Assembly (NCBI RefSeq): GCF_048569485.1
Contig: NC_134355.1
Span: 556,523,142 to 556,587,141, forward strand
Source: Anomaloglossus baeobatrachus
Taxonomy: Eukaryota > Chordata > Amphibia > Anura > Aromobatidae
Direction: 5' to 3'
Length of the DNA: 64,000 nucleotides
Made by a program: the position numbers and the translations under genes. Below are positions 54,174 through 64,000 of the stretch, in pieces; the first letter of the stretch is position 1, and each line of letters begins with the position of its first letter. The notes below the pieces were generated by a model, which saw only the letters and a list, made by a program, of their open reading frames with translations, was not told the DNA's origin and did not search any database.

Positions 54174-55320
54174 TGTACTGCCCCGTGCTCGGCAGCAACC
54201 GAGCCGCTCGAATCCGGACTCACCAGGTGGTGGCTCGAGCATCTCCGGACCCGGGGGCCCCGTGGTCCACTTCGATCTGAAAGGGGGGCTGGCGCTTTAG
54301 GGGGACGTAGGTGTACGGCCGGAGCCGTGTTTGAGTTTGTGATGCCACCCATGGGTTGTGGTGAAGGTGGACACCACCGCTGCATTTACTGGGCACCCAG
54401 GGGAGATGTTGCGCAGCAAGATGTTAACCCCTCCGTGGGCAGGGATGATGGCCCCGGGACCCGTTGGGTGTTGTGTGGTTGGACGGTGCAGGGAGGTGCG
54501 CGGCCGGAGGGCACTGTTGTACTCACAATTAGTAACACACGCAGGTCTCTGGTAAAACAAGTTGATGGTGGTCGGTGCCCGCAGCCGGCTGCGTCAGGTC
54601 CCCCACCCGGTTGGTGGTCTCTGCCTTTTTCCTGCACCGTGTTGTGTATCTGTGGACTGCCTGCGCTTCAGTGACGGGAGTCCGCTCCCCGACCTTGTGA
54701 ATGTCGGGAGAGCTCTTTTGCCCACAGACGCTGGCCCATAGGATCTCTCTGCCTGTGTGGTGGCTTTCTATCCCCCTCGTTGGGCTGTTGTCTTCAGTCG
54801 GGACTTTGGGTGGGAAAGGACCTATAGTCCAGACCACAATCAGTTAATTAACTCGGTTCAGTGGCTTCTGGACCTCGTTTCAGGGTCTGAGTACCGCCCT
54901 TTGTGCTCCGGTTTCCGAGTCGATTCCCCGGGTCGGTACCGGCGGGCCACTACCCTGCCCCGGTCCACCACAGTTCCACCGAGCTGTCTTCCCGGCTCCT
55001 GCAGGCTGAGACACCGCTTGCCTCCTAGTCAAAGGTGCCCGAGCTCCAACCCTGGCACCTGTCAGATTTCTGCCGACCTGGCCACAGGCCTGCTTCTATT
55101 CTCCTTCACCTCCACTCACTAATCTGCACTGCTTTCCCGCCTCAGGCCCTCTGAACTCCTCGGTGGGCATGGTCAACTGCCTTGTTCCGCCCCCTGGTGT
55201 GAACATCAAGCCCTGAGAGGGGTGACTAGGGTTTTACTGGTTGGCTGCTGACACCTTATTAGGGTACAGGTGTTGTGCGGGGCGCTATCTGTGACTACCT
55301 GGCTAGTCCAGGGCGTCACA
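54174..55320 (-). repeat. 5' LTR of the gypsy element
   Basis: 1147 bp, TGTGACGCCC at 55320 to TACA at 54174 on the minus strand. The flanking four bases (ATTG, 55321-55324) compare with GTTG at 47030-47033, a possible target duplication with one change. Confidence 0.92.
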
Positions 55321-55519
55321 ATTGCATCACCGATTATGAAGTAATGCCGAAAAACCAAAAGATGAGTATTGTTTTAATTTTTTTCCTCCCTGGGACCATT
55401 AATAAGGGGTTGTCTATTACTGACCAACCTTTAATGCCAAAATCCCGCTGAATGTAAGAGGTAAAAGAAAAGATGGATTTTTTTTCTACAGATATGTTGT
55501 TTAAAAAAAAAAATAAAAA

Positions 55520-55563
<44 letters not shown>

Positions 55564-56277
55564 CAGATATCTGACACAAGATGTTAAACATTACATGAAT
55601 CAGATATTGGCTATAGTTGCTTTAGCAAAACAGTTGTAACAAAACAGTCAAGTTTCCAATAGTTATCTAGAGAAATGTTTGTGAGTATCAAAAGTAGAAA
55701 CAATAACTGTGAGAAAATGCAGACCTGACATAAAACTTTACTTTGTTTTGCCAGCAAATTGCTGTCTCATAAAGTCAGACATGGGGCATGGGCATAATCA
55801 CATCCTGCCGACATTGTAAATCAGACATTGGTCGGATCATCTTCCAAAACATGTTTGATCTTCAAGAACTGGTCTTCCATACATAGAAGATTCAGAAAAC
55901 CAAGACTGTACAACTGGCCATACACACATGCTCGTTTGGCTGACAGCTAGCCATCTCTCCTGACTTCCCCACAAAAATGAGCGTTTGGTTCTGCCAATCA
56001 GTCATATTTTCAGTAGGAAAAAAGGAGAAGACCAGTGTCAGACTAATCTCCCGGAGAACAAAGAGGTCAGAGATTTGGATTTAAGCTGGCTGATTCTCTG
56101 ATGTTTGATGGACATCATCATATTATTACCATGAAGTACCTCTGCAGCTATTTCAGTCTGAATTTGGGTACAGCTGCACTCGCATGGTCGGAGAGTCTCT
56201 TATGTGAGAGAATCGGGCTGATTGGTAATTACACTGGGATCAAACTCTGCCACAGTGTCAGCTCAAATGGGCCAGTG
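55321..56277. other. Anonymous DNA with a TA microsatellite
   Basis: A TA run at 55518-55562 is the only clear structure. From about 55915 to 56280 there are words typical of frog interspersed repeats (GGCCATACACACATGCTCGT), without definable ends. No gene. Confidence 0.45.
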
Positions 56278-56435
56278 CTCTGATGTATATATAAACTCAG
56301 CCCCTCCTGTAATGTATATATGCCCCAGCCCCTCCTGTGATGTATATATGAACCCAGCCCCTCCTGTGATGTATATATGAAGCAAGACCCTCCTGTGATT
56401 TATGTGCACCCAGCATCTCCTATGTGATGTATATG
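56278..56435 (+). repeat. Small minisatellite, CAGCCCCTCCTGTGATGTAT units
   Basis: Five units of about 29-31 bp: TGATGTATATATGAACCCAG followed by CCCCTCCTG, with small variations. Confidence 0.85.
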
Positions 56436-57559
56436 ATTTACCAATCTTATCACAAAGAATTGGCTGCGCTCCAGACCGAGACAAACCTAGAAATGCAGTT
56501 GTGAGAAGCAACATGATCACAGCTGCACCAAAGAGAAGCAGCTCCAGCCGTCATATTAGGGGTGTAGGGGTGAGTTAATTAATTGTTTGACCAAATATAT
56601 TAGGGTCATTTCTAAATTGATCATTTTGTGTGGCACCCAAAGGTTGGTAGAAACTTCCAAATGGCCCCCGGCAGAAAAAATGTTCCCCACCCCTGTTGCC
56701 CTCCCTGATTTAAAGCCTGGAGCGGCTTCATTTATTGTATTGGACATGCTCTCCTTTTTTCCTATCTTCCATCTGCAATTCCTACTGGTGTCATATAAAC
56801 ACCAGAAATGTTTAGATTAGTTGCAGGGTAATGATGTGATTATTAGATAAAATTCCATCCAATAAAGATAAAAAGACCAAACTTTATTGTAACCTGGGGC
56901 AACAAAAAGAAACATTTAGCTCAATGGTATAGAGAGTGCCAGAGAGATAAAGAAATATATTTGTTAACAGCTTAGGGTCACACATAAATTACAGTTATTT
57001 AGATGGCCTTTGCTTTATATGGAGCTGGAGACTCTGAATTACAATAGTACACATCTCTCAGTCGATTTCATTGCAGACACTCGCTCCTCGGATAGAAACA
57101 TTGAAACATTACTGGTAAATGTTGTCTCTGAGGTTGGATACACACATACGGTTTTTTAAATCAAGGCCAGAAATGAATCCATTAGGAAGAAGAAATATAA
57201 GTCTTGTCTTCATATTTACCATTCCTTTTTGATTTTGATTAAAAACCAACAATCAAAAACCAGTATAAAAATTCCCTATGTGATTTTAACTTTATGGTAT
57301 TATATGTGGATATAAACATTATACTGCATGTATGACTAGTTTGTATAGGGTTGCTATTCTGATTAGTGAGGAGCGGACTCGCAGATAACCAGGACTGGTG
57401 GGTCCGTGTTAAAATTCGGTTCCGGGCTAGATTCCAGTCCCCATATATGTCTATTGGGACCACAATCTGACGATTAAAAATGTTGGTAGAAGGGATAGAG
57501 GGATGGGAGCAAGCACGCTCTATTAACTGAGGCCCCTGGTCGGCTGTACGTTACTACCG
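56436..57559. other. Anonymous DNA
   Basis: No gene or well-bounded repeat. From about 57360 the sequence begins to resemble anuran interspersed repeats that continue to the right. Confidence 0.35.
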
Positions 57560-58590
57560 CGCATTCACTTCCAGTGCCGATAAGTTACCTTCATTGCATA
57601 TGTACTGCTTTCCCCACCCATCGGCGCCTGTGAATGGTTGCAGTCAGACGCACCCCCAGCATGTGTAACAGCGTGTCTGTTGCTTCCAATCACAGGTGTG
57701 GTCTGCAGGTTTATAGCGTACAGTAAAAATAAATAAATATAATATTTGGTGTAGGGTCCCCCCATATTATGATACCCAGCACAGATATAGCATATAGCTA
57801 CAGGCTGCAGCCCCCAGCCATGCACCTATCTTGGCTGAGTATCAAAATAAGAGGAACCGAATGAGGCTTTTATAAAAATTATTTAATGAAATAATTTTCA
57901 AAAATGGCGTGCAGTCCCCCCAATTTTGATACCCAGCCATGATAATGCCCAACAGCTGGGGGCTGGTATTCTCAGCCTGGGGAGTCCCATGGTTATTGGG
58001 ATGTTTTCGGTTTCTCCAGGTTCGGGTGTAACAGAGTCAGGACCGTCAGGGGTCATTCTGTGGATTATGGCGGAACTTCAAGACTCTTTTTGGGGTTCAT
58101 AAAGAGGGAAAAAGGGTGCTTTATTTTTTTTCAAGTAAAATATTTTTCTCTGTTTCTATTTATTTCTTTTGACTTATAGGATTAGTAATGGGGGGGGGTC
58201 TCATAGACTTCTACTCATCACTAATTCGGGGCTTAGTGACAGTAATTAACCCCTATTACCCTGATTGCCACTGCACCAGGGCAATTGGGAAGAGCCTGGT
58301 AAAGCACCAGGACTGTCTCATCTAATGGATGCAACAATTCTGAGGCAGCTACAGGCTGTTATTCTTAGCCTGGGGGTCCCAATAACCATGGGCCTTCCCA
58401 AGCTGACAATACGAGCTCCCAGCTGTCGGCTTTATCTTGGCCGGGTATCAAAATATGGGGGACCACACGTCATTTTTTTTTTTAATTATTTAGTTAAATA
58501 ATTTAAAAAAAAACAATTCACATGCGGTTCTTCTTTTGATACACAGCCAAGATATGCCCACGGCTGGTGGCAGCAGCCTGTAGCCATGGC
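57560..58590. repeat. Anuran interspersed repeats, several fragments
   Basis: Shares TGGTTGCAGTCAGAC, CCCATATTATGATACCCAGC, CAGCTGGGGGCTGGTATTCT and GGTTATTGGG with 6950-7745, and GGCAGCAGCCTGTAGCC-type words with 23745-23905. The order and repetition (the CCAGC-type block occurs three times) suggest several overlapping or nested copies. No gene. Confidence 0.6.
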
Positions 58591-58616
58591 TTTATCTATA
58601 TATATAATTGCCTTAT

Positions 58617-58655
<39 letters not shown>

Positions 58656-59020
58656 GTCTGTCTATCTGTCTGTCTATCTGTCTGTCTGTCATGCTCCGAA
58701 ATTGTGTCCTTACGGTGACACAAAGCTGATTGGCCGCTAGGCTCGCCATGGCCCCGCCCCCCCACACGGATTGGCCTCTCGCCCCGGCTCTCTGCAGGCC
58801 CCGCCCCCCTCACGCAATGCACGCTCGCTCTGGCCCAACTGACACGGAGCCCCGATTCCCAGGTGAGTACACACACACACATCAGATCACACTCACTCTC
58901 ACACACACCTCACACATCACAACATGCTGGGATATCTCTTGCTTCTACACCGGCTCCGTCAGGATCCCAGCAGCGCCAGACATAACCTTGCGATGCTGGG
59001 ATCTTCACGGAGGCCGTGAA

Positions 59021-59096
59021 AGCTGGTAACCATTATACACATCGGGTAACTAAGGTCCCTTAGTTACCCGATGTGTATCATAGTTACCAGTGTACA
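59021..59096. repeat. Inverted repeat inside Helitron copy 2
   Basis: CTGGTAACCATTATACACAT, CGGGTAACTAAGG is followed at once by CCTTAGTTACCCG, ATGTGTATCATAGTTACCAG, giving a hairpin of about 33 bp per arm. Copy 1 has only a shorter relative near 17239-17271. Confidence 0.85.
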
Positions 59097-59569
59097 CCGG
59101 CTCACACTCACTCTCATACACACCTCACACACACATCACATCGCATCCACACATCAAGGTCCTGCAGCGGCGGAAAATACAGACACATAACAGCACACAC
59201 ATAACAGCACACACATACACACACACAAATCAGATCACACTCACTCACACACACACATCACATCGCATCCACATACTCACAACATCCTGGGATATTGCTT
59301 GCTTCTCGGTGGCGATACTGTGCTGTTGTGATCTTCCAGGACCTGCCGGAGGATCACATGGCCAGAAGCATGTGATATCCCCGGATGTTGTGAGTATAAG
59401 CGCGTATGTGCGATATCGTCAGTGTCTGTGTGTGTGAGTGTATGCGATCGGGTGTGTGTGAGTGGATGCGATCGGGTGTGTGTGAGTGGATGCGATCGGG
59501 TGTGTGTGAGTGGATGCGATCGGGTGTGTGTGAGTGGATGCGATCGGGTGTGTGAGTGTCGGCAGAGGA

Positions 59570-60640
59570 GCACGGCGTGCTGGAGGAGGCTGGGAGCAGA
59601 GAGGCTGATCATGGGGAAGGCTGGGAGGAGAGAGGCTGATGCTGGGGGAGGCTGGGAGGGGGAGGCTGGGACGAGGGAGGCTGATGCTGGTGGAGGCTGA
59701 TGCTTGGGGAGGCTGATGCTGGGGGAGGCTGGAAGGAGAGAGGCTAATGCTGGTGGAGGCTGATGCTTGGGGAGGCTGATGCTGGGGGAGACTGGGAGGG
59801 GAAGGCTGATGCTGAGGGAGGCTGGGAGGAAGGAGGCTGGGAGGAGAGAGGCTGATCCTGGGGAAGGCTGGGAACGGGAGGCTGATGCTGAGGGAGGCTG
59901 GAAGGAGAGAGGCTGATGCTGGGGGAGGCTGGAAGGAGAGAGGCTGATGCTGGTGGAGGCTGATGCTTGGGGAGGCTGATGCTGGGGGAGACTGGGAGCG
60001 GAAGGCTGATGCTGAGGGAGGCTGGGAGAGGGAGGCTGGGAGGAAGGAGGCTGGGAGGAGAGAGGCTGATCCTGGGGAAGGCTGGGAAGGAGAGGCTGAT
60101 GCTGGGGGAGGCTGGAAGGAGAGAGGCTGGAAGGAGAGAGGCTGATGCTGGTGGAGGCTGATGCATGGGGAGGCTGATGCTGGGGGAGACTGGGAGCAGA
60201 AGGCTGATGCTGAGGGAGGCTGGGAGGAAGGAGGCTGGGAGGAAGGAGACTGGGAGGAGAGAGGCTGATCCTGGGGAAGGCTGGGAAGGGGAGGCTGATG
60301 CTGAGGGAAGCTGGAAGGAGAGAGGCTGAGGCTGGGGGAGGCTGGAAGGAGAGAGGCTGAGGCTGGGAGGAGAGAGGCTGATGCTGGGGAAGGCTGATGC
60401 TGAGGGAGGCTGGGAGGGGAAAGCTGATGCTGGGGAAGGCTGGGAGGACGGAGGCTGGGAGGAGAGAGGCTGATCCTGGGGAAGGCTGGGAGAGGGAGGC
60501 TGATGCTGGAGGAGGCTGGAAGGAGAGAGGCTGATGCTGGCGGAGGCTGATGCTGGGGAGGCTGGGAGAGGGAGGCTGATGCTGAGGGAGGCTGGGAGGA
60601 GGGAGGCTGGGAGAGGTAGGCTGAGAGAAGAGAGGCTGAT
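59570..60640 (+). repeat. Irregular minisatellite in Helitron copy 2
   Basis: Units built from GAGGCTGATGCTGGGGGAGG, CTGGGAGGAGAGAG and CTGGAAGGAGAGAG, with a larger superunit of roughly 120-130 bp repeated about eight times. It is related to, but not the same as, the 21-bp array of copy 1. Confidence 0.8.
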
Positions 60641-61139
60641 GCACACACACACACACACACACACACGCGCGCGCACTGCACAACACACCACACACACACA
60701 CACACACACTGGGAACCACAAACAACTGCCCTACACAGACACCCACACACACAGACAACGCTGCACACACACAACACCCAACACACAAACACCGCGGCAC
60801 ACACAAATATACGCACATACCGCACAACACACACATTGCACAAAACATACCTCCCCCCAAAACACACCACACACACACAAACCGCGCAACACACACACAA
60901 CGCTACAGACATACAGCGCTCCACAAACAACGCAACACACGCAACACACATACAACACCGCTCTCACCCCCCGTCACACCCAGACAACACCCAGAACATG
61001 TACAGCGCCTACACAAACACTTGGTAACTACAGACAACAACATCTCTCTTTATATATATATATATAACAAAAATCATACATGAACTACACAATACGTAAA
61101 TTCTAGAATACCCGATGCGTAGAATCGGGCCACCTTCTA

Positions 61140-61140
<1 letters not shown>

Positions 61141-61180
<40 letters not shown>
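61141..61180. repeat. TA microsatellite after the Helitron
   Basis: A run of TA dinucleotides directly after the terminal CTAG, as also seen after copy 1. Confidence 0.9.
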
Positions 61181-61181
<1 letters not shown>

Positions 61182-61212
61182 TGGTATCAGAGGAGGCCTT
61201 ACGCAATTTTTT

Positions 61213-61313
61213 TTATTTATTTACAGTGGAACCTTGGATTACAAGCATAATTCATTCTGGGAGTGTGCTCTTAAACCAAGTTACTCTTGTATCAAAGCAA
61301 ATTTTGCCATAGG
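61213..61313. repeat. Fragment of a short interspersed repeat
   Basis: Carries CAGTGGAACCTTGGATTACA, CATAATTCATTCTGGGAGTG and AAACCAAGTTACTCTTGTAT, words I know from a common vertebrate MITE-like repeat. It appears to be cut by the LTR that begins at about 61314. Confidence 0.55.
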
Positions 61314-61784
61314 TGTTCTGTCCCCACTTAAAGGTGATTGAAGGCGCGTAGTTGTGGGATGGCTTGAGAATCTTACCTTCGTTTTTCCTATAGGTGAGGC
61401 AGACATGACCAGAGTGCTCCAGAGTTAAACATGCACATGCTGAGATGAAACAATGGTGGTTTATTTTCTCCAAAGGTTAAGGACATGCAGGAGTACAGTG
61501 GTCCAAGTACCTGGCATTGTGGTTATCTTGTGATGCTTGTTTCTGGAGCCACCAAGGTCAGAAGACGTGGCTTCCAGCAACTCCAATAAGGGGTGTTATT
61601 CTCACAATCTCTGGCTGTGAACTGAACATGCCAGGAAGTGATGTAAGAGGAGCACCAGACACTCCCATGGGCCACGAAAAGAAACAGAGGACCCAAAAGG
61701 TCTGACCAGTAGATGGCAGCAGAAACAAGCATGAAAAATATTAAATAACAGGTTTAACTAAAACAAGTAGGAACAGCACACTCC
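61314..61784 (-). repeat. Probable 3' LTR of the BEL/Pao element
   Basis: On the minus strand it starts TGTGCTGTTCC after the purine run CAGACGGGGAG and would end GGGGACAGAACA, a TG...CA pair of 471 bp. The partner LTR is outside the window, so the ends rest on position and terminal bases only. Confidence 0.55.
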
Positions 61785-63796
61785 CCGTCTGAAATTCACT
61801 TTGGAGATTTCACTATTGAGTCCATAATATAACCTGAATGGAAAGGCACATTAAATGCATAAACAAACTCAATTGAGTCCAAAACAAGAAGGATGGCTCA
61901 AAGTTCAGGTCCGGTAGCATTCATCCTGTAGGGACGCTCTCTATGGGCAACAGCAGAACAAGTTCGTGGATTGGCCTTGCAAAGGTCTTCGTCTCACCTT
62001 TCCTGATGACCTTTAGCTCCACTTTCTGAACATTGCCATCCTGGCTAGGCAGTATCCTAGTAATCAGTCCCATAGGCCAGTCAGTCCTTTCTGTGGTCTG
62101 GTCTTTCATGAGGACTAGGTCTCCTTCTTTGAGGTTCGGCTTGGGATGTCGCCACTTCTTTCTTCCTTGAAGAATGGTGAGGTATTCCTTCCTCCATCGG
62201 TTCCAGAAGTAGCCAAGTATTGAACCCGTTTCCAGTGTTTTTGATAAGTGTTCGCGTGGGTGAACTCTCCACTGGGCATTACCGCGTTGTCAGTTTTTTG
62301 GGTAATAAGAATAGTAGGAGTCAATATGGTTGGTGTTTCTGGATCCATGGTCACCGACATAAGGGGTCTTGAATTGATAATGGCTGAGACTTCAGCTAAA
62401 AGAGTGACTAGAGTCTCATGTGTGAGTCTTGAGGAATTGACGTCCATTAGCATGGAGTTCAAGATGTTGCGTAAAATCCCGATCATCCTCTCCCAGGAGC
62501 CTCCCATGTGAGAACTGTGAGGGGGATTGAAGATCTAGGTTCAACCTTTCTCTACCAGCTGATCTTGGATAGGCTTGGTGTCGATGTTCAGTTCTCTACA
62601 TGCACCAACGAAGTTGCTTTCACGGTCAGACCTCAGCTGTTTCACTGGTCCTCTGATGGCAAGGAACCTTCTCAAGGCGTTGATTAGGCTGGAGGTATCC
62701 ATGGACTCTAACACCTCAATGTGAACGGCTCGAACACTGATGCAGGTGAATAACACAGCCCACCGCTTACTGTTTGCTTGGCTGCCGTGAGTTCTGCGTG
62801 TGGACACCATCCATGGTCCGAAAACGTCTAGGCCCACAGAGGTGAAAGGTGGCTCTGTAGAAAGTCTGTCTGCAGGCAAGTCAGCCATTTGTTGGTACAG
62901 TTGTTTTCCTCTCGCTTTACAACAGTGCACACAATCGTGTAGTATTTGTGCTACTCTTCTCTTCATCCCAATAATCCAGAGGTCTGCAGACCGTAAAGCG
63001 CCCTTTGTAAATTGCCTGCCTTGGTGTTCAATCTTTTCATGGTGCTGTCGGATCAGCAAGACTGTAACATGGTGTTTGTTGGGAATGATGAGAGGATTTT
63101 GTTCTGCAACTCCAAGAGGAGCCTGGTTCAAACGACCACCAACTCTCAGTAAGCCGAAACTGTTGATAACTGGGTTTAAATTGGCGAGAGGGCTTCTTAA
63201 TGGAATCTGCTGTTTGTTGTATAAACACTTCCATTCTATGGCGAATTCACTCTGTTGGAGGTGGCGTATTATGAGGGACTCGCTATGGGAGATGTCCTCA
63301 GCAGAAAGGAGTTTGTGGCAGACATGCCAGCAATGACAGTCTTTGTTTTTAAGGTCCGTACGATAGCATCTGGTGATATGCACTAACCTAGCAACAGTCC
63401 TGACGAGCCTCATCCAGCTGGAGAAACGTTCACAATGTTGGCAACTGAGGTTGGAAGTTTTTTCGGCACTGGTGGCCAGGGTATTGACTTCAGCTCGGAC
63501 ATCTGGATCGTTGTCTGGATCTAGGAAGCTGAAGGCTTCCTGGACACCTTCTTCTGAATGTCTCAGCAGGAACTCTTGACCTGTAAGCCAAGAAGAGTTA
63601 GCAAAAGTACTTATGGACATAGGTCTAGTGGTGTGATCTGCTGGATTCAGTTCGGTTGGTACAGCTTGTGCTAGGTTGTTGCAGACTTCCTTGTCCATAA
63701 AGGCAATGCTGTGTTCTCTCATATCAGGCTTGCTGTTCATGGAATGCTGAAGAAAGTTACACCTAGTCTGAGCTTGATCTCGGTTGTTTGGGAGTC
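61314..63796 (-). mobile_element. BEL/Pao LTR element, 3' part
   Basis: On the minus strand, from the right: RNase H-to-integrase linker (PTELNPADHTTR, SWLTGQEFL), the integrase zinc-binding part (LLIRQHHEKIEHQGR, HDCVHCCKARGK), the integrase core (RAVHIEVLESMDTSSLINAL, LRSDRESNFVGA), and a C-terminal part ending about 61921. A probable 3' LTR follows (61784-61314), preceded by CAGACGGGGAG. The order and these motifs are those of BEL/Pao. It is broken in a few places, and its right side is interrupted by a MITE and leaves the window. Confidence 0.88.
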
Positions 63797-63800
63797 TTAA

Positions 63801-64000
63801 GCCTGCTTTACACGTTGCAATTTCGCATACAATATCGTATGCGATTTGCAACGCCCCCATCGTATGTGTGGCACGTTCAATTTGTTGAACGTGCCGCAGA
63901 AACGATTAACCCCTGTCACACGTACTTACCTTCCATACGACCTCGATGTGGGTGGCGAACGTCCACTTCCTGGAGTGGGAGGGACGTTCGGCGACACATC
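63801..64000. mobile_element. MITE, GCTTTACAC type, cut by the window end
   Basis: Begins after TTAA (63797-63800) with GCCTGCTTTACACGTTGCAA. The following layout (a small palindrome GCATACAATATCGTATGC, then GCCCCCATCGTATGTG, GCACGTTCAA, GTCACACGTACTTACC) parallels, block by block, the MITE at 26172, though the sequence differs. It lies inside the BEL/Pao coding region. Confidence 0.65.

Larger units (their letters stand above)
47034..55320 (-). mobile_element. Ty3/gypsy LTR element, old and broken
   Basis: An 8.3-kb element on the minus strand with LTRs at 54174-55320 (5') and 47034-48168 (3'). Behind the 5' LTR stands a primer-binding site (54163-54144). Parts in order: gag with a CCHC zinc knuckle (CYKCNKTGHYSGRC) at about 52.9-54.0 kb, protease (LLDTGSQVT) and reverse transcriptase (LDLTSGYWQV, MPFGLCNAPGTFQRLM, YLDDVIVYS) at about 51.0-52.9 kb, RNase H at about 50.3-51.0, integrase at about 49.4-50.4 (LDHVKLMPSRSGYTYALTIV) and a pol tail to 48.9 kb. 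No envelope gene is seen. It is broken in roughly half a dozen places. The LTRs differ by a few per cent, so it is clearly older than the cold-shock element. Confidence 0.93.
58595..61140 (+). mobile_element. Non-autonomous Helitron rich in minisatellites (copy 2)
   Basis: Same ends as the copy at 16777-19892: TCTATATATATAATTGCC after an A at the left, and the stem-loop CCCGAT-GCGTAGA-ATCGGG (61111-61129) with CCACCTTCTAG before a T at the right. The GC-rich head (GCTGATTGGCCGCT) and the CA-rich tail (GGGAACCACAAACAACTGCC) are also shared. The middle differs: a different version of the G-rich array is present and the 33-bp array is missing. Confidence 0.85.

Noticed and set aside
59277-60951. 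Serine/proline-rich frames of more than 500 codons on the minus strand
   Set aside because: Same cause as in the first Helitron copy: tandem repeats without stop codons.

Overview
The window looks like a piece of a large, repeat-choked neobatrachian frog genome. The evidence is a single vertebrate gene (KCNE4, in its frog-like short form) surrounded by repeat families I recognise as typical of anurans: a tRNA-headed SINE, L1/Tx1 LINEs, a CR1 tail, Tc1 elements, Helitrons, TAA/TTAA-flanked MITEs, Ty3/gypsy and BEL/Pao elements, and unclassified AT-rich anuran repeats. No species can be fixed from sequence alone, and all family names here are by eye, not by database search.

Layout. 1-5.8 kb: KCNE4, whose whole reading frame lies in one exon (3555-4046) behind a clear splice acceptor, with a long 3' UTR; its upstream intronic or flanking DNA holds a long fold-back repeat and a full-length SINE. 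6.5-16.8 kb: MITEs, a Tc1 element with ends intact, a Helitron-type element full of purine-rich tandem repeats, two abutting TAA-flanked MITEs, and a decayed transposase-like gene of a family I cannot place in any named superfamily. 16.5-21.3 kb: a palindromic mariner MITE, a 3.1-kb Helitron loaded with minisatellites, and a Tc1 element rebuilt as a giant inverted repeat. 21.3-29.5 kb: mostly anonymous repeats, including a neat nest (anuran repeat split by a retroposon and by a CR1 tail, the latter split by a TTAA MITE).

29.5-43.6 kb is one nested block. A 5'-truncated L1 was hit by a 6.4-kb LTR element (30243-36633) and, in its 3' region, by a nearly intact full-length L1 on the opposite strand (36858-43281). 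The LTR element is the most unusual object here: its LTRs are almost identical, it has no pol, and its single 741-codon reading frame carries two alanine-rich repeat arrays and a C-terminal cold-shock (Y-box type) RNA-binding domain. Its leader holds a 931-bp insertion that is almost entirely a perfect palindrome and is bounded by 16-bp target duplications.

43.6-64 kb: a decayed Tc1 with a tyrosine-recombinase fragment in its middle, a lone LTR related to the cold-shock element's LTR, an older Ty3/gypsy element on the minus strand (47034-55320) whose primer-binding site matches that of the cold-shock element at 18 of 20 positions, minisatellites, a second minisatellite-bearing Helitron (58595-61140), and the 3' part of a BEL/Pao element cut by another MITE that runs off the window.

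The only gene with a host role is KCNE4. The rest is mobile DNA; the main functional inference is that the pol-less cold-shock LTR element may have depended on a gypsy relative that uses the same primer tRNA.
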